DNA of 64,000 nt from Adenophora triphylla var. japonica. Taxonomy: Eukaryota > Streptophyta > Magnoliopsida > Asterales > Campanulaceae. The translations under genes were made by a program, and so were the position numbers. The stretch covers positions 124,001 to 188,000 of the forward strand of contig JAFEMH010002605.1 in NCBI GenBank assembly GCA_022495995.1. Direction: 5' to 3'. This document shows, piece after piece, positions 47,552 to 56,634 of the stretch. The stretch's first letter is position 1. Each line of letters starts with the position of its first letter. The notes below the pieces were generated by a model. That model did no database searches. It was not told the DNA's origin and was given only the letters and a program-made list of their open reading frames with translations.

Positions 47552-47794
47552 CTATGTTTGAGAATATTTCTCATAAAATCGTTGAGTTTGTCTTAGATAA
47601 TTTCTAGCTTCCCTTTTTTGGTGAATATAAACACAATCACATGCTATGTATTCTTCAAAATCTGTAATGATTTTGCGGGTCATATGTTCACTAAACCCAT
47701 ATTTCTCAGTGAGATAAACATTAGCTTGCATATATCTTCGCATGTAATTTAGATATTCTATATTATTGGGATGAAAATTTTTCCAACGACACAT
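47552..47794 (-). CDS. Segment B: small leader ORF b, about 80 aa
   Basis: It starts MCRWKNFHPNNIEYLNYM on the minus strand and is otherwise the same as the segment A copy (Asn for Lys at the sixth residue). Intact frame; function unknown. Confidence 0.73.
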   Translation of the reverse strand: MCRWKNFHPNNIEYLNYMRRYMQANVYLTEKYGFSEHMTRKIITDFEEYIACDCVYIHQKREARNYLRQTQRFYEKYSQT

Positions 47795-47859
47795 TTTATT
47801 GATAGTATATATTACAAACAATAAGTTAGAATACCAAACATGACTAAGATAATAAAATC

Positions 47860-48138
47860 TTACAATAAATATGAAAGATATTTAGTATTAATTACCATAT
47901 CACGGGGTAAATGTTTCTTCAAGATTTGTAGAGATCTTCTTAGACAACTTTTGGCTATTCTTCTTTGATTTAAATAGACTCCTTCATATCTAAGATATTC
48001 TTCGAAATCATAAATTATAGATTGCATAATAAATGGACTAATACCATATTTGACTATAACTTCTGCAGCAGCATCCATGTTTTTTATCATATAATTAAGA
48101 TAATCTATGTTATCTAAATTTCTATGAGTCCATCTCAT
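47860..48138 (-). CDS. Segment B: small leader ORF a, 92 aa
   Basis: Identical in translation to the segment A copy (MRWTHRNLDNIDYLNYM start, DFEEYLRYEGVYLNQRR core). Both copies staying open while neighbouring A genes are broken suggests either a short time since integration or chance in a short frame. Confidence 0.73.
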   Translation of the reverse strand: MRWTHRNLDNIDYLNYMIKNMDAAAEVIVKYGISPFIMQSIIYDFEEYLRYEGVYLNQRRIAKSCLRRSLQILKKHLPRDMVINTKYLSYLL

Positions 48139-48514
48139 TTTGGATAAGTAGGTTACCTTGGTAGGTTAAGATAAGTGTAAGACTTTGAGTGCCTCCTTGC
48201 CACAGTTTGCTAACTGCCCGCAGATTGCTCTCCTCACTCTTTTATGTCTAGCTATTTCACTTAGACTGAATAAAGATATTCGAGAGAAAACATTCTCAAT
48301 TTTATTTCCGTCCCCCCTCAAACATTTACAATACCTCCTTATATAGATGGAGGATGGCTACGGATTTCAAACACGGATTTGAAAATAAAATTAAAAGGCA
48401 AAAGATGCCCGACAGGATAAAAAGTGGACACGCAGGTCCATGAAAAAGATGGGCACGTTGTCCCCTTTACATAATTGATCTTAAAGATTCTTCAGCCGAC
48501 GCTATAGGACAAAA
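48139..48514 (-). promoter_or_regulatory. Segment B: viral intergenic region with TATA box
   Basis: The minus-strand TATATAAGG at about 48346-48338 is the counterpart of 46062 in A. It points left, toward segment A, so the two viral promoters face each other about 2.3 kb apart. A small insertion relative to A (TCAAACACGGA near 48366) is present. Confidence 0.7.
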
Positions 48515-49984
48515 TTACATGTCTTCTTTATCTTCTCCGAAAAGAGAGTCAGTGGAGGTGGTCTCATCATCCCTTATTTTCCGTCTTTCTTGACTCTTAT
48601 TGATACAATATGGACACATGTGGTCTGGTGGGGCCATGTCACACCATTGCCTTCTTGTGTGTTCTGATACTTTAAGTTTTCCATCCAGGAAACTGGCTTC
48701 ATTAGTAGCAATGTTTTCCAATTCATGAGTGGTAATTACATTAGGGAAATTTGATATTACCACAACTTTATTATTGTAGTAATTGATCTTCTTCTTACTG
48801 TCTGAAAAAATCTCAGTATATTTTTTGTAGACATTTCTGAGTCTTGATGGTCTTAAGGCTGTTGCCAATTCTTCTACATCTTCCGTTATTTTCTTGGCCT
48901 GGGGTAATTCAAACCTTACGTCTTTCTTAGCTAATCCCACCTCAATCCAGTGGTAGGGAAGGAAATATTCCTCTTCGTCCCAATCGATAATAGGCGGTAA
49001 CTTTGGCACATATATGTCTCGATCTCCGGATCCTATGACTTTGGTCCGATAATTCTTGATTGCATGAAAAATAGGCTTTGGTAATAAGCTCAATTCAATC
49101 AAATTGTTACTTGGATAAACCATAGATAATAGTCCACAATCGTAGACTTCTTTGACCATTTCGGGTCTAGCTTTTTCAAAGAAAGCATATAAAGAAATTC
49201 TCCTTTTATCAATTGTGAAAAAACATTGTTCTTTATTTTCATCTGAGGCTTCTGCCATATTGAAATAATGAAAAAACCTTTCTTTATTGATAGAACTAAT
49301 TTCTTCATGAAGGACCAACTTGGACCTGTTAATTCTGTTTCTTATGGCCTCATGGACTTGGGACTTGGGCTCAGGGGCTTTTGGTGTATGAATTTGTGGT
49401 TTTATGCTAGGTGAAGGTTTTGACTGGATCATCTGACTATAAGTTTTTTGGTCATTTAGGGCCAAGGTTTTTCTGTAGTTGAAAAAGGCTCTTTGGGCCT
49501 CTTCTGGGCTATTAAATGATTGATGATGGTTATTTCCTATTAAAGGAGCTATTTTTGCCCATTCGGTATAGATACCTTGGTTAGGGCCTGAATAAAGGAC
49601 ATAATATTTGGAAATCTTTTTGGTTTGGGGAGAAAAAGAAAGTTCCCCGGTAGTCTTATTTTCCGAAGACTGGGACGGATTTTCCTTTGAAAGGAATATA
49701 CCTTCAAGAGGTGTAATTATGCTCTTATTATGAGCTAAACTAATCTCTATAGGAGATTTTGAGACTGTTGTCTCTAAATTCTTGCTGTTGCAAGTGCCCT
49801 TACTATGGGTAATACTATCCTCGTTGCATATAGAGGATGTTATACTTTTTGGAGTTAAGTCTCCTTCCTTCATTTTGCCATATATTCTTTCTAATTTTCT
49901 CAATTGCGATTCTTTTTCAAGAATTTCTCCTTTTAGCTGAAGAATTTGATCTTCTATCTCCTCTTTTGTGCTTGATGTGCTCAT
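48515..49984 (-). CDS. Segment B: transactivator/viroplasmin (TAV), 489 aa, open
   Basis: An uninterrupted frame starts MSTSSTKEEIEDQILQLKG. N-terminal heptads are followed by Ser/Thr-rich linkers and the viroplasmin domain (KISKYYVLYSGPNQGIYTEW, HHQSFNSPEEAQRAFFNY, about residues 130-180). A long C-terminal part ends with a Cys/His cluster (CDMAPPDHMCPYC, about 455) and an acidic tail. Length is close to the roughly 520 residues of caulimovirus P6. It lies 6 bp downstream of Pol. The identification rests on position and the viroplasmin motif. Confidence 0.88.
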   Translation of the reverse strand: MSTSSTKEEIEDQILQLKGEILEKESQLRKLERIYGKMKEGDLTPKSITSSICNEDSITHSKGTCNSKNLETTVSKSPIEISLAHNKSIITPLEGIFLSKENPSQSSENKTTGELSFSPQTKKISKYYVLYSGPNQGIYTEWAKIAPLIGNNHHQSFNSPEEAQRAFFNYRKTLALNDQKTYSQMIQSKPSPSIKPQIHTPKAPEPKSQVHEAIRNRINRSKLVLHEEISSINKERFFHYFNMAEASDENKEQCFFTIDKRRISLYAFFEKARPEMVKEVYDCGLLSMVYPSNNLIELSLLPKPIFHAIKNYRTKVIGSGDRDIYVPKLPPIIDWDEEEYFLPYHWIEVGLAKKDVRFELPQAKKITEDVEELATALRPSRLRNVYKKYTEIFSDSKKKINYYNNKVVVISNFPNVITTHELENIATNEASFLDGKLKVSEHTRRQWCDMAPPDHMCPYCINKSQERRKIRDDETTSTDSLFGEDKEDM

Positions 49985-49990
49985 GCCAGC

Positions 49991-52447
49991 TCAGCTGTTC
50001 TTGGAACCTGCAAATTCTCTTGTCATAATATCAGCGAGTACATTCTTTGTTCCTGAAATGTGTTCTATTTCAAAATCATAATAATTTAGCCATTGTTGCC
50101 ATCTTACCAGCCTGGCTTGTTTGTAATCTCCTTTGATGGTAGTTCTTATGAAATAAGATACATTCTTGTTGTCAGTTCTTACCAGAAACTTGTAAGGAAG
50201 CAAATATACTTTGAAAGCTTTAATAGTTTTTATTAAAGAGAGAATCTCCTTTTCATTACTGTGATATCTTGTTTCAGCAGGACTAAATGTTCCAGATGAA
50301 TATCTACATACTAATTCCTGATTATCAGGTGTAAGAGCTTTTAATACCCCTCCCCAATATAGGTCAGATGCATCACATTCTATAATGGGTTTGTCCCTAG
50401 GACTGGGGTTATAAAGGTCAGGAAGAGTTTTCACTTGGCCTTTAATTTTCCTTACTGTTTCTGTATCTTGATCAGTCCATGACCATTTTATTTCCTTTTT
50501 GAGTTTTATTTGTAAAGGATGCCTAAGACTAGCAATTTTTGGATAATATCCAGAAATATAATTAAGCAGTCCGAGAAACCTTTCTACCGTTTTTCTGTCT
50601 TGTAATTGGTCAGGAAAATTACTAATATGGATTCCTATATGTTTTTGTAAGACAAGTTTTCCACGGTCAATGGTTAGACCTAGGAAATTTATTTGTGTTT
50701 TACATAATTGAGCCTTCTTCTTACTTAGTACTATCCCATAGTCTAAGCATCTTTGTAAAACATTATTGACATGTTTCTCATGTTGTTTTTCTGTTTCAGA
50801 GAATACAATGATATCATCTACGTATACTGCACAGTATTCAGAAAAATCATTTGAGAGACTTTCATCCATGTGTCTCTGAAATATAGAGGGTGCTTGTTTT
50901 AAGCCAAAGGGCATAACTATCCATTCAAAATGTCCTTGAGGACATGTAAAGGCTGTAAGCTCAATAGAGCTTTCGGTTAATCTTACTGCTGGAATCGACT
51001 TACGCCGAAGCTGCTGTAGTAATTTTTCCTCGATTCTTTGTAATAGTTGTTCCTTGTTAGGCAAGAGATATCCATCTCCTTTTGTATGATCATTTAACAT
51101 TTTGTAGTTTACTACCATTCTCTTTTTTCCTCGTTTTTGTTCTGAATGTTTGTTTACCATGAAGGCTGGAGAAAAATGGGGACTCCTAGTTTTCCTTATT
51201 ACTTTTAATTCTAATAATTCATCAATTTGTTTTTTAAATTCTTCACGATCTTGTGGAGAGTACTGCATAGGCTTGGTTTTTATAATTTTATTAGGATCTA
51301 ATAATTCTATATGGGCTGTAAACTTGCTTTTGTTAATTCTTTCATCTAAGGGATGTTCAGAGCATACTTTATCAAGCAAATTTTCTATGTCTTGTAGTGA
51401 ATAAATTGTTTCGAGAGGGTATCCCTCCTCCCCCTTAACAGAAGTGGAAATGTTATAGCTATCAGGATCAGTGATAGGTGTAACATTTTCAGGATTAGGT
51501 GTTGGAAGTGTTGTTCCTAACTTTTTGCTTACTAAGAACCCTTCTTGTCCATGGAAATAAGCTTTAGTTATTTTTCTTATGCTAATAGCTACTCCCTCTG
51601 TCCCATAAGTCTTAAGAAAACTTTCCATTTTGGGCGTCCCATAAGTCTTAAGAAATCCCAAAAAGGAAACCTTAAATCACTATTCTCTCCACTCATTCTC
51701 TCTCCTACATTATTTTAATACTCACAACACATTATAATTTACTATTTCCTCCACTCATTCTCTCTCCTATTTAATTTTTCACACTCACAACACTTCTTCC
51801 ACTCATTCTCTCTCCTAATACTATAATAATATTCCTTAATTCCCGCACAAAATGGAATCTTCTTAAGCTTAATGGGACGGAGGGAGTATATTATTTTTAT
51901 GAAAGGTGATTGTATCCTTATATTGAGCGAAAGGCTCATATAACCTACAGAAGTTATTTCCTAATGTTATGACTCCTGTAGTTTCTACTTGGTATAATGT
52001 TGGAATTACAAATGTGACTCCACTTATTTGTACTTGTATCTGCTCTGCCACCTTATCCATGGTCATTATTTCATCATTAGCTATTCTAGCTTTTATAGGA
52101 CTTTTAGTTTGGACCCAGAATTCTTCTGGTATAACCAACTTGTTTGCTGTGCACATACTTGCCCCTGTATCTATATACATATCTAAGGAGTATTTTTTAT
52201 ATCCTTTAAAGTAAAAGTATCCTTTTATGTAAATGCTATTGGGATTAGTCTTACTTAAGGACATAATATTTTCATTGGTATTATCCAAAATACAATTATT
52301 TTCTGTTTCCCAGAATGTATTATCTGTTTCTTCATCCCAAGGGATAGCTTGGCTAAGTAAATTATTCTGAATCCTCTGTATCAGATTCATCTTCTTCTTC
52401 TGATGTGAGTTCCCAGAATTCTTCCCCTTCGGAGATTTCTTCATCAC
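49991..52447 (-). pseudogene. Segment B: Pol, interrupted by a MITE
   Basis: From about 52447 the frame carries the protease motif MYIDTGASMCTANK. It is cut at 51887 by a 295-bp MITE and continues from about 51590 to 49991 without further stops: SPHFSPAFMVNKHSEQKRGK, LTAFTCPQGHFEWIVMPFGL, the catalytic AVYVDDIIVFSETEK, NFLGLTID, and RNase H with IIECDASDLYWGGVL and LVRTDNKNVSYF. Apart from the MITE it would be about 720 codons, near the usual caulimovirus Pol size (about 680). The first residues overlap the CP end, as in relatives. Confidence 0.9.
51592..51886. mobile_element. Stowaway-type MITE inserted in viral Pol (segment B)
   Basis: It begins CTCCCTCTGTCCCATAAGTC and ends TTAATGGGACGGAGGGAG, with TA at 51590-51591 and 51887-51888. 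The empty site is visible in segment A at about 42832 (AATATAGCTATTAG), differing by exactly one TA plus the MITE. So the virus was already in the plant genome when this MITE moved. Confidence 0.93.
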
Positions 52448-53780
52448 TAAATATTGGTTCTAATTCAAACCTTTGTAATTCTTCTATTATTTTATTATAA
52501 TTAGTATTATTTTTACAGTCTCGGGCATAATGACCTATTTCATTACAAATCCAGCAACGGCATGTAGTTTTTCCTTGTGGGCAAAACTTCTTTTTGTCTT
52601 CAACCTTAGGGTCATCTTTTGCTTGAGGTTTTTCCTCAAGATCCTTCTTCTGGTATCTATGATTTTTCCTAAAAAATCTTTTATAGGGACTTTTGTATTT
52701 ATAAGAGTTATTCCATCTTCTTGGTTTTTTAAGTTTATACTTCCTTTTTATCTTTTTGTATTTATTCCTATATTTATTATTGTTCTGGTTCCCACATCCA
52801 TACATGCTACTAGGGTGAGGAAAGTTTGAACAGCATTTATTAAATGTGCTTTTCATAGCTTTCTTTATTCTCATTTCCTCACAATGCTTTTCCATAAAGT
52901 TTGTTATAAGTGACTTCGCATATGCTAAGCTTCCTCTTAACACGTCTCCTGATTGTAAATATTCAGGTAGAACAGCTTTTCCTGCAAAAGGGATTTTTCT
53001 TATGAAGTCTTCTACGTATTTTGACCATTCTCCCATTGGTATTTCTAGTAGGTGTTTTTCGTAGTCACAGTAGAAACTTTCTAATTTGCATAAATCACAT
53101 ATTTGTAGACTAACTAATCTTTTCCTAGCTTCTTCGGCTTTCTTAAGTTTTTCTTCAAGTCCTTGAGTTAAATAGTTTTTTCCTACAAAGACTGTATATA
53201 TTGAGTTGGTAAGGTGGGTTAGGAATTCTTCTCCTGTTCCATTGATAAAAAGTGAAACATTTAATTGTTCTAATAATAACCTAACGTTTCCGGAAGTTTT
53301 GCACTTTGCTAAGGTGAAAATTAGATCAAAGTCATTAATTAGATTTTCATCTGTCTTAATAATTAGTCTCATTTCATTATCCCATTTTTCAATTAATTGT
53401 TCTCTATTCGTGACACAGTCTAGATTTAGATTAATGTTACTTTGACTAGTTCTCCTAGTTGGCTGATATTCCTCAGGGATATTATATTGAGTGAATTTTT
53501 GTGAGCTTCCTCCATGATATCCTTTATGGTCTCCTGCTCTGAATGGGTTTTGATGACTCTTTCTGTATCTTTGTTGTCCTTGATTGGAGCTTTCTTCCAT
53601 TTCCTCTTCTTTTAAGTTTACTCTATAATTTTCAGTTGGTTTAGCCACAATGACATTTAATTTTTCTTCCCCTAGGTTTTCTATCTCTATGTCTGTAAGA
53701 CTTAACATTTGGACAATATAATCCATATGCTCAGAGCTCTGCGTATTTTCGAAGTACTCTTCAAATTTCTTTTTTATCAT
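52362..53780 (-). CDS. Segment B: coat protein, 472 aa, open
   Basis: An uninterrupted frame from ATG 53780, overlapping the VAP stop by 4 bp. The N-terminal third is acidic, then polar (Gln/Asn/Ser). The central region is the conserved capsid core. A very basic Lys/Tyr/Asn stretch (about 310-380) leads to the zinc knuckle CWICNEIGHYARDC (about 412). The C-terminus is acidic (DEEISEGEEFWELTSEEEDE). Layout and length match caulimovirus P4 (about 490). Confidence 0.9.
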   Translation of the reverse strand: MIKKKFEEYFENTQSSEHMDYIVQMLSLTDIEIENLGEEKLNVIVAKPTENYRVNLKEEEMEESSNQGQQRYRKSHQNPFRAGDHKGYHGGSSQKFTQYNIPEEYQPTRRTSQSNINLNLDCVTNREQLIEKWDNEMRLIIKTDENLINDFDLIFTLAKCKTSGNVRLLLEQLNVSLFINGTGEEFLTHLTNSIYTVFVGKNYLTQGLEEKLKKAEEARKRLVSLQICDLCKLESFYCDYEKHLLEIPMGEWSKYVEDFIRKIPFAGKAVLPEYLQSGDVLRGSLAYAKSLITNFMEKHCEEMRIKKAMKSTFNKCCSNFPHPSSMYGCGNQNNNKYRNKYKKIKRKYKLKKPRRWNNSYKYKSPYKRFFRKNHRYQKKDLEEKPQAKDDPKVEDKKKFCPQGKTTCRCWICNEIGHYARDCKNNTNYNKIIEELQRFELEPIFSDEEISEGEEFWELTSEEEDESDTEDSE

Positions 53781-54085
53781 TTTTTCTTTGAGTAAAAGGA
53801 TTTTTCTTCTATTTCAAGATTTTCGGGGTGCCATCCTAGTTTAAGAATCTCTCTATTAGGTTCTCTTTTTGTTTCTTCCATTTTTCGTTTTCCTCTCTCT
53901 TGAGCTAAATCAATTCTTTCAATTAATTGAGAAATTTGTCTTTTTAATTCAGCTATGATAGAGGCTGAGGCCTTTACAATATATTGTTCAAGGTGAACTC
54001 TCTGGTTACCTTCTAATTGATTAAATCGATCTTCCATTTGTATTATCTCTTCATATACTCGGTCTATCTTTCCTGGTTGTGCCAT
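53777..54085 (-). CDS. Segment B: virion-associated protein-like (VAP), 102 aa, open
   Basis: The start MAQPGKIDRVYEEIIQMEDR is followed by heptad-like hydrophobics (about 20-65), consistent with the coiled-coil tetramer of caulimovirus P3, then a basic C-terminus. It overlaps ORF2's stop by one base (54085) and the CP start by four. Assigned by position, size and coiled coil. Confidence 0.78.
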   Translation of the reverse strand: MAQPGKIDRVYEEIIQMEDRFNQLEGNQRVHLEQYIVKASASIIAELKRQISQLIERIDLAQERGKRKMEETKREPNREILKLGWHPENLEIEEKSFYSKKK

Positions 54086-54492
54086 TAGACATTTCCATCT
54101 ATTCTTATAATTGTATCAGATATATTATTTAATATTTCAATTTTTTTTTCAAGATTCATTATCTGTTGCTCTAAAGATTCTATTCTTTCCTTTATTTCTG
54201 TCCTTTCTTTTTCAGTTAGCAAATATATTGGTAATTGTTTTTCTTGAATCTCTTCTTCAAGGTTTTCTTTATAAAAAGATGTATTCATCCCTAAGGCTTT
54301 GCAAATGAGATTACACATAATGTGTATATTTCCCACTACTGCATTTATATTATTTAACTGTTTGGTGCATCCCTCAATGCCTTTTCCTCCTGAAAAGAGG
54401 TAATTTGGGTCTCCTCTAGATACGTTTTGTATTTGTAATCCTATGTATCTTTTCTTATGATAAATATGAGGATGTTCGCTATGATTAGACAT
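54085..54492 (-). CDS. Segment B: ORF2, 135 aa, open
   Basis: It begins MSNHSEHPHIYHKKRYIGLQ, contains DPNYLFSGGKGIEGCTKQLN, and ends in a coiled coil (RIESLEQQIMNLEKKIEILN). It occupies the place of caulimovirus ORF II (vector transmission factor) and shares its N-terminal globular/C-terminal helical layout. Copies in C and D have three more residues (ELPLI region), so B carries an in-frame deletion. Confidence 0.78.
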   Translation of the reverse strand: MSNHSEHPHIYHKKRYIGLQIQNVSRGDPNYLFSGGKGIEGCTKQLNNINAVVGNIHIMCNLICKALGMNTSFYKENLEEEIQEKQLPIYLLTEKERTEIKERIESLEQQIMNLEKKIEILNNISDTIIRIDGNV

Positions 54493-54513
54493 CTAGTTGG
54501 TTTGCAGCCATGT

Positions 54514-55520
54514 TTATTCTTCTTGATATAGTATATAAGTCATCTGTGGGGGGTAAACCATATTTTCGACTAAGAACTGCGAGAAAGATATCTTACTTGG
54601 TTCTTCTTCTTGTTCTTCTTGGACTATTAGTCTAGGAGCTTGTCTAACAAGTCTCCTGCTATTGTTGTTTAAGTCCGTAGTCCAGGTATCTAGTAAGGGG
54701 GTCAATTCCTAGTGGGTATAGTTGATATTTTTCCTATGTCTTTGAAAAGATCATCTATATCTATTCTTTTATTTGTCTTGAATTCCATACTATGATGGGA
54801 GTTTGACAAAGTATATCCTATTTTATAGGTTATTGTATAAGGATGGTTTCCTTGTCTCATTAAGTTATGTCTTTCAAATTTATGTGCGAGACATAATATT
54901 TGATTTATTTCTTTGTCTCTCAAAGACACTCCTATATTTGGATTACAAGTAAACATAATTTTTCCGTAAGCTAAGTTACCTTGTATTCCTCCAAATATGG
55001 CTTCACTAGGATTTTTTATTCTTCTATCAAAAAGGGCTACTTTTAAAGGGAATCTATTCTTTGTGTTAAATGTGGATTTTATCATAATTTTTATTGTTCC
55101 TATATGAATAAATCCTATGGAATTTCTTTCTTCTCTACTTTTGAGAGTTTGAATCTTCTTATCTATTTCTTGTTTATTAAAGAAAGGAATTTCTATTAAT
55201 CCATTAGTATCTTTTATATCTAAGGGATACTCCCTAGTACTTATACAAGTTATACATATATTTTTCCTAGGTTTCAAGATTTTAGTAATTAAGTTCCTTT
55301 TCTTAAAGACTTCAGAGGGTAAGAGGTCAAGCTCTGTTTTTTCTATTTGATGGAGAAGTGACTCATCTAGGGTGAGTTCTTGGCCATAGTATCCTTCTTC
55401 ATCAAATACTTGTTCATTATCTTCTCTATCGGGAGAGTTATTTGTTTCAATTTCTAAATTAGCCATGGGTCTTATACCGGTGAAGGTACAGGCTCTGATA
55501 CCAAATTTTTTGTCATCTTT
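54514..55520 (-). pseudogene. Segment B: movement protein, frameshifted
   Basis: The frame includes MANLEIETNNSPDREDNEQ (55466), an acidic N-terminal part, and a 30K-superfamily-like core (IGFIHIGTIKIMIKSTFN, AIFGGIQGNLAYGKIMFTCN). A single-base deletion at about 54708, compared with C, shifts the frame at ISTIPTR. The remaining C-terminus is readable in the next frame to 54514. Near 55520 the upstream codons are cut by the B/C junction. MPs form tubules through plasmodesmata. Confidence 0.87.
55492..55503 (-). promoter_or_regulatory. Segment B: initiator-Met primer-binding site (intact)
   Basis: The plus strand GCTCTGATACCA is TGGTATCAGAGC on the minus strand, the standard primer site for caulimovirid minus-strand DNA synthesis. 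It lies upstream of MANLEIE, inside the open MP frame. Confidence 0.85.
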
Positions 55521-55605
55521 TCTGGTTACCTTCTAATTGATTAAATCGATCTTCCATTTTTATTATCTCTTCATATACTCGGTCTATCTTTCCTGGTTGT
55601 GCCAT
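55521..55605 (-). pseudogene. Segment C: first codons of VAP
   Basis: On the minus strand from 55605 the first 28 codons are readable (MAQPGKIDRVYEEII). They are cut at 55520/55521, where segment B begins. Confidence 0.82.
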
Positions 55606-56021
55606 TAGACCTTTCCATCTATTCTTATAATTGTATCAGATATATTATTTAATATTTCAATTTTTCTTTCAAGATTCATTATCCGTTGCTCTAAAGATTC
55701 TATTCTTTCCTTTATTAGGGGTAATTCTGTCCTTTCTTTTTCAGTTAGCAAATATATTTGTAATTGTTTTTCTTGAATCTCTTCTTCAAGGTTTTCTTTA
55801 TAAAAAGATGTATTCATCCCTAAGGCTTTGCAAATGAGATTACACATAATGTGTATATTTCCCACTACTGCATTTATATTATTTAACTGTTTGGTGAATC
55901 CCTCAATGCCTTTTCCTCCTGAAAAGAGGTAATTTGGGTCTCCTCTAGATACGTTTTGTATTTGTAATCCTATGTATCTTTTCTTATGATAAATATGAGG
56001 ATGTTCGCTATGATTAGACAT
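55605..56021 (-). CDS. Segment C: ORF2, 138 aa, open
   Basis: The full-length version of the ORF2 frame, with ERTELPLIKERIESLEQRIM in the coiled-coil part. It overlaps the MP end by 8 bp (56014-56021). Confidence 0.77.
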   Translation of the reverse strand: MSNHSEHPHIYHKKRYIGLQIQNVSRGDPNYLFSGGKGIEGFTKQLNNINAVVGNIHIMCNLICKALGMNTSFYKENLEEEIQEKQLQIYLLTEKERTELPLIKERIESLEQRIMNLERKIEILNNISDTIIRIDGKV

Positions 56022-56514
56022 CTAGTTGGTTTGCAGCCATGTTTATTCTTCTTGATATAGTATATAAGTCATCTGTGGGGGGTAAACCATATTTTCGACT
56101 AAGAACTCTGGAGAAAGATATCTTACTTGGTTCTTCTTCTTGTTCTTCTTGGACTATTAGTCTAGGAGCTTGTCCTAACAGTCTCCTGCTATTGTTGTTT
56201 AAGTCCATAGTCCAGGTATCTAGTAAGGGGGTCAATTCCCTAGTGGGTATAGTTGATATTTTTCCTATGTCTTTGAAAAGATCATCTATATCTATTCTTT
56301 TATTTGTCTTGAATTCCATACTATGATGGGAGTTTGACAAAGTATATCCTATTTTATAGGTTATTGTATAAGGATGATTTCCTTGTCTCATTAAGTTATG
56401 TCTTTCAAATTTATGTGCGAGACATAATATTTGATTTATTTCTTTGTCTCTCAAAGACACTCCTATATTTGGATTACAAGTAAACATAATTTTTCCGTAA
56501 GCTAAGTTACCTTG
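56014..56514 (-). pseudogene. Segment C: C-terminal half of the movement protein
   Basis: It begins at the C/D junction (GNLAYGKIMFTCNPNIGV) and runs without a break to the end (AANQLDV), so it preserves the reading frame that is shifted in B and stopped in D. The N-terminal half is absent. Confidence 0.87.
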
Positions 56515-56624
56515 ATTTGAAGAATACATAGCATGTGATTGTGTTTATATTCACCAAAAAAGGGAAGCTAGAAATTATCTAAGACAAACTCAACGATTTT
56601 ATGAGAAATATTCTCAAACATAGT
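56515..56624 (+). pseudogene. Segment D: 3' part of small leader ORF b
   Basis: It reads EEYIACDCVYIHQKREARNY and QTQRFYEKYSQT and stops just before the MP start at 56635. The 5' half was lost at the C/D junction. Confidence 0.8.
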
Positions 56625-56634
56625 CCAATATTTT

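Noticed and set aside
51590..51661. A separate start of viral Pol with a repeated KTYG-like N-terminus
   Set aside because: Those first codons are the MITE's inverted end read in frame, not viral protein.
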